NCBI GenBank assembly: GCA_014728295.1
Contig: WJLW01000052.1
Span: 1-64,000 of the forward strand
Origin: Chitinivibrionales bacterium
GTDB taxonomy: Bacteria; Fibrobacterota; Chitinivibrionia; Chitinivibrionales; WJKA01
DNA length: 64,000 bases
Direction: 5' to 3'
Both the position numbers and the translations under genes were made by a program. Each line of letters starts with the position of its first letter. Positions within the stretch are counted from its first letter, which is position 1. The notes beneath the pieces were generated by a model that was not told where the DNA came from, ran no database searches, and worked only from the letters and a program-made list of their open reading frames with translations. Below are positions 18,401-25,200 of the stretch, piece after piece.

Positions 18401-21400
18401 TGCCGCAATCAGCGATACCAGTATCGAGCTGAGCTGGACCCCATCCGCCTCAGCAGATGCCGATTCGGTCATGATACGCTATGCAAACGCCGGCTCATAC
18501 CCCACAGATACCGGCAGCGGCAGCTTGTGGAAATCACATGACAACGCGTCCGTCATTGATACCGTAACCGGACTCAGCGAAAAAACGACTTACCACTTCA
18601 CTTTGTTTGTGCGCGACTCAGCAGGAAATTGGTCCGACAGCACAGGCGACGCAAACGCCAGTGCCTTCACGTTGCAATCCGGAATTGCAACCTGGACGGG
18701 AACCGGCGGATCGGGAAGTTGGAGCAACAGTGCCAATTGGATGCCAGCCGCTGTGCCGACTTCGACCGACAGTGTTCTATTCAACACATCGAGTGTCAGT
18801 TGCACGCTGATGGAAAATGTTTCTGTTCGCGCGGTTACCATTACCGGCGGCTACACCGGCGAATTCAATTTCAACGGCTACAACCTTGACATTAGCGGCG
18901 ACATTGACTTGCGCAGCAGGGGCGTGTTCGCTACCTCCGGTACCGACACGCTGGTTCTAAGCGGCACATCGACGCAAAATCTGATTCCTCCCGCAGCGGA
19001 TACCTTGCCGGCGGTCCACCAGGTCGGCACCGGCACCGTTTATGTAAAGACGCATAATCTGAGATGCCGTGAACTTATCGGCACGGCCGGGACCTTCGAT
19101 CTATCAACCAATGCTCTCTCACTTGTTACTTACGGTTCGCTAAAGCTGAATGGCGGACACGTGTATGCCGCAAACAGTGATCTTTTCGTAAATGGCGACG
19201 TAATTCTCGCTGCCGGCATGCTTACGGCCCCCCAAGCGTCCAACATGTTTACCGTCTCGCTTGACTGGCTTGTTTCCAATGGCGCTTTTATTACCAGCAG
19301 CGGCAAAGTAATCTTCAATTCGGGCACGACCGGACGGGTTATTCATGCTGGAAGTCAGCATTTCAACGATGTTGCATTCGACAATGCTGCGGGAAGCTGG
19401 ACATTCGACAGTGCGACAATTCTGGACGGAAGCCTGAGCTTTCTCACCAGTGGATCGGTTACCTTTCCGGCTGACAGTATGCATATCGGCGGAAGTCTTG
19501 TTTGCTCGAGCGGGACTATTGCAGCCAATAACGGCAAGGTTATTTTCGACGGCGCAACCAGCAGCACGATTGCGATGGGAAGCCAGGCGCTGAACGAAGT
19601 TGCGATAGCAGGATCGGCAGGAAACTGGTCGATTGTCGGCGGGGCGCAGATGAATTCTCTGCATCTGGTGTCCGGTTCGCTAGATCTGGGAGCCGATACC
19701 GTTTCAGTTGACGATTTCACTTCAAGTGGCGGTGAACTGAATGTCAATTCGGCGGTACTCAATATCAAAAGGGACGCCGACTTCAGCGGCATTGCCTCAC
19801 TGGTTGCCGGAAGCGCACAGTTTCGTCTGGTGGGAGATTCGATTCAGCTTCTGACGCCGGTAAATGGCAGCACCCTTCCTCAATTTGAAATTAACAGCGC
19901 CGGTAGCGTCAGGCTTGCCGGATACAATCTTGCCTGCGAAGGTTTCACGTTGAATGCCGGCTCTTTCGATTTCAACGGATTCGATATAAGCACGTCGAGC
20001 TCCGGCGCATTTACTGTTGCGAATGGCACCGATTCAACCTTTGCCAATCTGGGCGGGCGCACGGTTTCGGTGACCGGGAATGCTTCTTTGAGCGGACAAG
20101 CCGGCAATCTGCTGAATCTGAATCCGTCCAGCACCTGGAATATCAATGTATCCGGCACCCTTTCGGCAAGCTATGCAGCCATCGGCAATGCCAACGCCGG
20201 CAGCACCACGGGAAATGCTGATTCGACCTGCGTCGACAGTTCCGGAAATGTAAACTGGAGCATCGCAAGCGCAGTCCAGCCAAATTCCCCCCCCGGATCC
20301 TTTGTGCTCCTTTCACCAGCAAACGGCAGCGGGTCGGTGTCAAGCAGTACCTATTTTGACTGGGCGACTTCCATCGACAGCGATCCGCAGGATTCTGTGC
20401 TGACGTACTCGCTGCATATAGGTACCTCATCGACTTTTGTCTCACCGGTGTTCAGCGATACGACCTCGACGAGCAGCTACCAGCTCGACAGCAAAGATAA
20501 GCTTGATGAAAAGCGCACATACTACTGGCGCGTCTTTGCACTTGACAGCGAACCGGATACGACGCTGTGTGATTCAGTTTTTTCCTTTGCGACAGCGGAT
20601 GAAACGCCGCCTGCCACGGTAACGAATTTTTCTGCTCTGGCAGTCGACTCACGGTATGTCCGGGTAAGCTGGACTCCGTCGGTTTCCACCGATGTGCAGA
20701 AAGTCATGATTCGCTATCGCATTGATGGGGCTTATCCATTTGATCAAAATGACGGCACACTGTTGATGAGCCATCCTCATTGGGTCACCAGTGATACGGC
20801 AACAATCCAGGAGCCTGATCAGGTTTACTATTTCCGTGTTTTTGTACAGGACTCCTCCGGACACTGGTCAGCCGACACCAGCGCGCAGGATACCGCATTG
20901 ATGGTCGACCCCACAACACCGGCGATCCTGTCACTCTCTGCAAACGCACTGGGAACAAACAGCATCCAATTGAACTGGACTGTTGCCGATCCGGATTCGA
21001 TCATCGAAGACAGCATCGGCATCTGGTATTCAACTTCGGGAAATCCCGATTCCGCCCGTGATCCAGCTTCACAGCGGGCGGGATATTATGGATTGACGGA
21101 CAGTATTGACACGCTCGAGGGTTTGACGCAGAATACCATTTATTACTTCAGCCTTTTCGCCAAAGATACTGCAGGAAGCTGGGCGAACACGTCGTTGGCC
21201 GATACCGCAAGCGAGCAAACGGCCTTTTCAACCGTTGCAGATACGGCTGCGGCCCCAGCTTTCAGCCCGAATGGCGGAACATATTCATCATCGCAAATGG
21301 TGGCCCTTTCCTGCGCGACTGCCGAAGCTCAAATATATTACCATATCGGGGATTTTTCCACTGATACGACCTGGAAATCATACGCAGCACCATTTACCAT

Positions 21401-24400
21401 AACTTCGACGACGACCCTCCATGCCTTTGCCGTTGCGCCGCAAATGCAAAGCAGTCCTATTTCGCAGACAAGCATCATAATCGAAGACACTACATCGACC
21501 ACTCCCGGCACCCGGATCACTAAAGTGTTGCCGGAAGGCGACTCACTGATTATTCCCGACAGTGCGACCTCATCTCCCGTAAGCATCAGCGTAAAAAAGC
21601 TCCCCAAGGACAGTGTTCCTGCAGGCGGGACGGTTACGCTTCTGGACAAAGCATTTGATTTCGGCCCTGACGGGCAGGTGTTTGACGAGCCGCTGATCTT
21701 TAAGGTCAAATATGACACAGCCTATCTCAATGCGGCAGGTATTTCACTTTCGGCGTTGCATGGATATTGGTACAACACCGTAACCGGTTCCTGGGAAGCG
21801 GTTGATTCTGATGTCGACTCCGTAAATCAAATGCTGATCATGAAAATTTCGCATTTCTCGACGTTTGCGCCGGGCGCCGGAGTTGCAATGCCGGTTTTTT
21901 CGCCGCCAAGCGGAACGTATACCACAACGCAATCAGTCGAAATCAGTTGTGCAACAACCGGCGCCTCCGTTTATTATACACTTGACGGGTCGGAACCGGA
22001 CAGCGGCGACAATCTGTATTCCGGGACAATTACCATTGATTCGGTAGCGACACTCAAGGCACGCGCCTATAAAAGCGGCCTAGCGCCCAGCTATGTCGAG
22101 TCACAGACATACACTGTTTATCATGCGCCGGTTGCAATGTTCGGCGCCACACCAACCGCCGGCAATTATCCCTTAGTCGTATCATTTACCGACTCATCAA
22201 CGGGAGATATAACTGCCTGGCACTGGGATTTCGGCAACGGCTCAACCAGCACGGCACAGCACCCCGTTGACACCTTTTCCACAGAAGCAAATTTTGACAT
22301 AACACTCATCGTCAGCGGGCCGGCCGGGGCGGACACGCTGCAAAAGAGGGCCGCGGTCTCGACTGTTGACAACACGCCGCCGACCAATAACCTGGCTGTT
22401 CAATTTATCAACACCGGCGACAGTATCCTTACCGCAACGTGGACAGTAGATACGACCCAGACGGATGTGAAGAATATCGTCGTGCGCGCCAGCCATTCTG
22501 CACGACCTTCAGCATCGGCAACCGGCATTGTGGCTGCATATCGAGATTCCTCGCTGAGCATAAACGCGCTTACCAGTCCGGGCTGGTGGTACCTTTCGAC
22601 ACAATTGATTGACAGATCGGGCAACGCATCGACACTCAAGTATGACAGCGTACTTGTCAACAACCAGCCACCGGTGCTTACTTCGACGCCTGATATTGCC
22701 GTAGCGGAAGATGCGGCGCTTAACCAGGCTTTCAGCGCATCGGATAATAACGGCGACAGCCTCTGGTTCGGCAAAGCGTCCGGCCCCGCCGACCTGACCG
22801 TCAATGCCCGAGGCGCACTCACCTGGACGCCGGACAATGACGACGTTGGTACACACAATATTGTCATTGCATGCACCGACATTCGCGGCGGCACAGCAAC
22901 CGACACCTTTGCTGTTGCCGTCACCAATGTCAATGATGCGCCGACGGTCGACTACTCTGGCCCTGCCGGCATCAACGAAGACGCTCCGCTCTCGGCAACA
23001 TTGACAATTGCGGACGTGGACGCGGGTGATTCCACGTGGATTGCATCGCAAATGCTTCCCGTCTGGCTGAATCGCGCGGGTATGACGATCTCGGGAACGC
23101 CAACCAATGACCATGTCGGCAGCGATACGATGTTCATACTGGTGCGGGACAAGGCCGGCGCCACCGATACGGTGGTTGAAGTGCTGACCGTCAACAATGT
23201 CAACGATGCTCCAGTGCCTGTCTCCATTACCCTGCCCGATTCGGCACGGGAAGACAGCACCTACTCGGGACTCATAACCGTTTCGGATGTAGACAGAGAC
23301 GATTCTCTCTCTTCGGTCTGGAAGTCCAGACCCGCCTGGCTGTCGAATGCGGAGTTGTCAAAGTCTGCACCCGATGGTCGGTGGCAACTTAGCCTAACCG
23401 GAACCCCGCGTCAACAGCATGTCGGCTGGAATGCATTCTCGCTTGATATTGCAGACCGTGCCGGCGCTGCCGTGCCCATACGCGATTCAATCTATATTGT
23501 TGACATGAACGATCCACCCAACACGGTCTTGCGGGGGGTAGAGATTTCATACGGGGCCCTGCAAATAAGCGTCGGCGGGACGGATGATTTTGACAGTTCA
23601 CTCACGCTTTTCACAAAGCTGTCTGCAACCGGCGGTGCGGTCATCGACTCCGGCGCAGGCTCATCAGGCCTGGTTACGTATTATCCGTTGAAGGACGGGA
23701 CGTATCAATTCTACGCACAGGCCGTTGATCAGGCGGGTCTTGCCGATCCCACACCGCTTATCGATACGTTTGAAATATCCGGTGCCACGCGTCACACGTT
23801 CTACGATACGTCCGGCTGGCATATGATGTCGGCGCCGGTTGCATCTTTGTCTGCCGATACCGTCAAGGCCGGCGGTCACCTGTCGCACTGGGACGAGTCC
23901 GCTAATCCGCGCAATGTTTACGGATACTATACCCCCTCAACCGAAATAGCAACATTGCTCGCCGGCAAATCTTACTGGCGAAAGTCAACCAATGCTTCGG
24001 CAATCGAATTAAACAGCAGCCAACTGCTTGACCGTAACACGTCGATCACGTTGCATCACGGTCAATACGGCTGGAATCAGGTCGCCAATCCGTATGTCTA
24101 TCCAATAAAACTGCAAACTCATCACACCCTGTGGAAATGGAATCCGGCAACAAAAGATTTTATACAGGCCGACAGCATTCTGGAGCCCTGGCAGGGATAC
24201 TGGGTTCTGGCCGACTCACAGGAAACGCTGCAGATTGAGGCAACGCCTTTTTTTGCAAACACGAAACTTGCCAAAACCAGGAAAACTTTTTATGCTCAGC
24301 GCAATGACTGGCGCGTCCAGCTTGTCCTTTCCTGCTCGGAGAGCAAGGATGCCGATAATATCATTGGTTTCAGCCCCCAGGCTAAAAACGGTTTTGATTT

Positions 24401-25058
24401 TCTGGACAAACCCGAACCGCCGCGCATGGATGATATCACTTACCTGTTCCTGCCGCATCCCGAATGGAAACGCACAATTACCGCCTATGCAAGCGACCTG
24501 CGAAAATGGTGGCGCAACGAAAATGTTTTCCAGGTAGGAGTAGCCAACAACGCCAGGCGCAAAAACAATGTGTCGCTTCGGGTCCTGGGCGTAGAAGACC
24601 TCCCCGACGTCTATCTCTTCCTTGCGAACAAAGACACCATATTCAAAATCGAACCGGATACCGATCATCCCCTGCGCGGCACTCAGGACCTGCAATATCA
24701 CACCATTTTTGCCACGAACAATTCAAGCTTTATCAACAGCTTCCCGCTCCGGTTTAAAATGCACGAGCCATTCCCCAATCCGTTCCGTCCTGTTGTCAAC
24801 CTCAAATACACCCTGCCGTATCGCTGGGAAGACAACGGCATAATTAATCTGAAACCGTACAAGGTTTCGGTGATGATCTATGATGTCAAGGGCCGCGTCG
24901 TAAGAACACTGGTTAATCGCAAGCAAAAACCCGGCACCTATCAAATCCCCTGGATGGGCAAAAGCAATTCCGGCCGCCTTGTTGCCACCGGATTTTATTT
25001 CATGAAGTTTAGCGCCGGCGAGCACAATGTCGTCAAGCGTTTGATAATGATGAAGTAA
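12495..25058 (+). CDS. Giant modular surface/secreted protein, 4187 residues, FlgD-like C-terminus
   Basis: The N-terminal hydrophobic segment (about 12-35) looks like an export signal. Residues about 36-440 hold six or seven repeats ending in DRIY/NRIY-type strands, probably a beta-propeller. Three copies of an 'xxWxxxxNWxxxxxPxxxDxVxF' module begin near residues 445, 1413 and 2066. Each leads into beta-helix-like Ser/Thr/Gly repeats and a GQSG..LNL..GTLSADYA segment. FnIII domains follow at about 1305-1405, 1749-2060 and 2597-2905. Then come two chitobiase-type C-terminal domains (around 2920 and 3130) flanking a ZU5-like region, a PKD domain (about 3211-3290) and three cadherin/Ig-like domains (about 3392-3675). 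The tail has a domain with WHMMSAPV and QGYWVLAD, ending in a FlgD-like Ig fold (YDVKGRVVRTLVN to KRLIMMK). It is probably a cell-surface adhesin or polymer-binding protein. No catalytic domain is evident. Confidence 0.9.
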   Translation: MINGSGTKQHTHRSARPILSVVFAFYLTSQYAFGHWTTPVIQDMNGGTNLVAPGYYPQMATDSAGNAWMIWVERDGTNNRITGRYYDNQTGWDVAATYISTSNGQDALDPQLVYDGVGNYFAVWKQSDGSHDRIYYAKRDGATWSAPTTCDANNGNPASEPALASNRNGNVFLAFKGNDSTNNRIYARRWASGWQAAEIVDAGAGNSASNPAIASYAVAAQHFLVVFEQFDGSNTRVYGNYYNGSTYSGVTILDTIPAPAGSPHVAMYSNTKGMAVFKDDGRIYAREFTGTDWSSQPTIPIDPATNTAGYTPRVAYNSVGDACAAFRITDGPQKLFANINSGSWGASQEIGVVGEGMPLSFGITTNGSAFHVAFEQNISGVDRVHITKYTGSWHTPELIDRGNYAAGYPAVCFPGNQDLIAGFIQEDNGAFDRIYSTTSYKDKVWDNGNANNQWGDPKNWKPDEVPLVTDTVLFDGSLSADACVLGSNETVAQTKTINSPGTLDFSTFTLTITGDADFSQLSSITGTGGLELSAPSGTQVLKANAGSPLPMLAHTGAGTVEVQMIDFGCGNFTINGGGTFDNSTNARTITVNSSLTINNSVLNSAGGKLDIDGNVTIDGTGVLQAPTDTMTVEGAFTDNAGGLVHNSGTVEFDGTTGGTITPGSNVNNLFISGTGSWSVSTNTLSCDGDLEVTSGSLDLSTNNLVVIGNVGVSAATLTLTSSPDVDIDGNVDFTGTLSAPSANMSVAGAWTNSSGIFSHNNGNVDFDGSAGPYTIDQMSSAFYDLTFSGTGSWNVSGDLDVDNDVILSSGTFTAPSGYLYVGRSWANSGGTLAHNSGTIKFDGVSKTANVDPTGMYNIYFNGDMSTYTLTAAMSANTVTVEYGELNLGAGLTHVCATLSSAMSMGTLNFSSSTLQVGGNVDFSSLNSLVRGTGTLELTGGGAQSLAPASIDTMPSMVLSGGGTVSLSANCEIEGVTVSNGTLDLGVNSITVTTAANLDISGGTLNAGSGTLTATGDVSIGSTGSLTAPSGASFYVGGGFSVASGGTFSANTGTITFNATSAGNTITTSGQSFASLSLDGIGGGWLFSDNVTATSLHLGAGTLDLGTSLTHSVVELTGAANGAIDFGSSTLDITSMDADFSSLASVTPGTGILSFSSASSQIFTPLGGATFPSVTHAGSGTLQLSTNALSAQSLSQSAGMLDLNYLNVTTTSSDFTITNGTNSTISGLDGITITVAGNASFNGQSGNLLNLNPAATWYLNVTGTLTADYASIMNSDASGGTQGAGSVTCTDGGGNSNWQIGDIQAPDNDLLLTATAIDTNKVQVVWTPSAIDSLDADSVGIWYKTGDYPDSAYDAAAHGSIVRRLVDSVDTITGLNNLTVYYFSLCVRDSNGNWSDTATTAADTAFTRKFPVRWTGATNSDWFDGSNWSTGFAPTMSDSVVFDNGAISCTLTSGASTGEIVFTSGYTGTFDFNGYTLEIQGMMADFRSGGTFTDSGTVWFYAMDPRSVTLIPKGGVQLPLIQFEKGSLTVALEPLHTKMLDCMMLERLIFENLDTTHILNSLSMPSGSYVDFGNNRFRITGKAGFEMMDSCDFETGSGIYFSETAGIDTLAAPPNDTLPPIYHDGDGTLRLFSYDLKCKSFTNSNGILDLNYFNITTFGDLSITNASSTSLANFDNTHITVGANCSLTGQSGDSLNLTSATTCTLSVTGTLSADYAVIGNSVAFVSAGTATNSRDAGGNVNWTFENDTTPPDNDMTLIAAAIDSDKVEISWDPSAIDSTDADSVGIWYKTGDYPDSANDVSAGGYTIHELSDTIDTITGLAAKTVYYFSLMVRDSLGNWSDTTYSANDTATTPDKTAPDNVTAFSVMSLGDDSIALSWTASAGADAESVMVRYRTDATWPGSETDGTLLEQFAVEVTTDTVAGLTEKTGYRFAAFVSDSSGNWSAPSADAQDSVTITDYTPPANVTALQAAAISDTSIELSWTPSASADADSVMIRYANAGSYPTDTGSGSLWKSHDNASVIDTVTGLSEKTTYHFTLFVRDSAGNWSDSTGDANASAFTLQSGIATWTGTGGSGSWSNSANWMPAAVPTSTDSVLFNTSSVSCTLMENVSVRAVTITGGYTGEFNFNGYNLDISGDIDLRSRGVFATSGTDTLVLSGTSTQNLIPPAADTLPAVHQVGTGTVYVKTHNLRCRELIGTAGTFDLSTNALSLVTYGSLKLNGGHVYAANSDLFVNGDVILAAGMLTAPQASNMFTVSLDWLVSNGAFITSSGKVIFNSGTTGRVIHAGSQHFNDVAFDNAAGSWTFDSATILDGSLSFLTSGSVTFPADSMHIGGSLVCSSGTIAANNGKVIFDGATSSTIAMGSQALNEVAIAGSAGNWSIVGGAQMNSLHLVSGSLDLGADTVSVDDFTSSGGELNVNSAVLNIKRDADFSGIASLVAGSAQFRLVGDSIQLLTPVNGSTLPQFEINSAGSVRLAGYNLACEGFTLNAGSFDFNGFDISTSSSGAFTVANGTDSTFANLGGRTVSVTGNASLSGQAGNLLNLNPSSTWNINVSGTLSASYAAIGNANAGSTTGNADSTCVDSSGNVNWSIASAVQPNSPPGSFVLLSPANGSGSVSSSTYFDWATSIDSDPQDSVLTYSLHIGTSSTFVSPVFSDTTSTSSYQLDSKDKLDEKRTYYWRVFALDSEPDTTLCDSVFSFATADETPPATVTNFSALAVDSRYVRVSWTPSVSTDVQKVMIRYRIDGAYPFDQNDGTLLMSHPHWVTSDTATIQEPDQVYYFRVFVQDSSGHWSADTSAQDTALMVDPTTPAILSLSANALGTNSIQLNWTVADPDSIIEDSIGIWYSTSGNPDSARDPASQRAGYYGLTDSIDTLEGLTQNTIYYFSLFAKDTAGSWANTSLADTASEQTAFSTVADTAAAPAFSPNGGTYSSSQMVALSCATAEAQIYYHIGDFSTDTTWKSYAAPFTITSTTTLHAFAVAPQMQSSPISQTSIIIEDTTSTTPGTRITKVLPEGDSLIIPDSATSSPVSISVKKLPKDSVPAGGTVTLLDKAFDFGPDGQVFDEPLIFKVKYDTAYLNAAGISLSALHGYWYNTVTGSWEAVDSDVDSVNQMLIMKISHFSTFAPGAGVAMPVFSPPSGTYTTTQSVEISCATTGASVYYTLDGSEPDSGDNLYSGTITIDSVATLKARAYKSGLAPSYVESQTYTVYHAPVAMFGATPTAGNYPLVVSFTDSSTGDITAWHWDFGNGSTSTAQHPVDTFSTEANFDITLIVSGPAGADTLQKRAAVSTVDNTPPTNNLAVQFINTGDSILTATWTVDTTQTDVKNIVVRASHSARPSASATGIVAAYRDSSLSINALTSPGWWYLSTQLIDRSGNASTLKYDSVLVNNQPPVLTSTPDIAVAEDAALNQAFSASDNNGDSLWFGKASGPADLTVNARGALTWTPDNDDVGTHNIVIACTDIRGGTATDTFAVAVTNVNDAPTVDYSGPAGINEDAPLSATLTIADVDAGDSTWIASQMLPVWLNRAGMTISGTPTNDHVGSDTMFILVRDKAGATDTVVEVLTVNNVNDAPVPVSITLPDSAREDSTYSGLITVSDVDRDDSLSSVWKSRPAWLSNAELSKSAPDGRWQLSLTGTPRQQHVGWNAFSLDIADRAGAAVPIRDSIYIVDMNDPPNTVLRGVEISYGALQISVGGTDDFDSSLTLFTKLSATGGAVIDSGAGSSGLVTYYPLKDGTYQFYAQAVDQAGLADPTPLIDTFEISGATRHTFYDTSGWHMMSAPVASLSADTVKAGGHLSHWDESANPRNVYGYYTPSTEIATLLAGKSYWRKSTNASAIELNSSQLLDRNTSITLHHGQYGWNQVANPYVYPIKLQTHHTLWKWNPATKDFIQADSILEPWQGYWVLADSQETLQIEATPFFANTKLAKTRKTFYAQRNDWRVQLVLSCSESKDADNIIGFSPQAKNGFDFLDKPEPPRMDDITYLFLPHPEWKRTITAYASDLRKWWRNENVFQVGVANNARRKNNVSLRVLGVEDLPDVYLFLANKDTIFKIEPDTDHPLRGTQDLQYHTIFATNNSSFINSFPLRFKMHEPFPNPFRPVVNLKYTLPYRWEDNGIINLKPYKVSVMIYDVKGRVVRTLVNRKQKPGTYQIPWMGKSNSGRLVATGFYFMKFSAGEHNVVKRLIMMK

Positions 25059-25073
25059 TTCCACGTTTTGTAC

Positions 25074-25127
25074 TTGGAAGCACGTGTTAAATGTGTCATA
25101 ATAATAAGTTGATCCGATTCTTATAAT
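25074..25127 (+). promoter_or_regulatory. Candidate promoter(s) for the FecR-domain gene
   Basis: TTGGAA (25074-25079) and CATAAT (25097-25102) are 17 bp apart. A second, better -10 box, TATAAT, lies at 25122-25127 without a good -35. Both point at the FecR-domain gene, so it can be transcribed apart from the giant gene although only about 140 bp separate them. No clear terminator follows the giant gene. Confidence 0.4.
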
Positions 25128-25200
25128 GAAAAGGCGTATTTGAGCATGAAATCGACCTTCGCTTATGAAAATCTCCGGGATACTCAACAAGACTGACTGT

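Noticed and set aside
25146..25196. 16-codon leader peptide ORF just before the FecR-domain gene
   Set aside because: It has only a weak AAGG upstream and no regulatory codon run such as repeated amino acids; probably chance.
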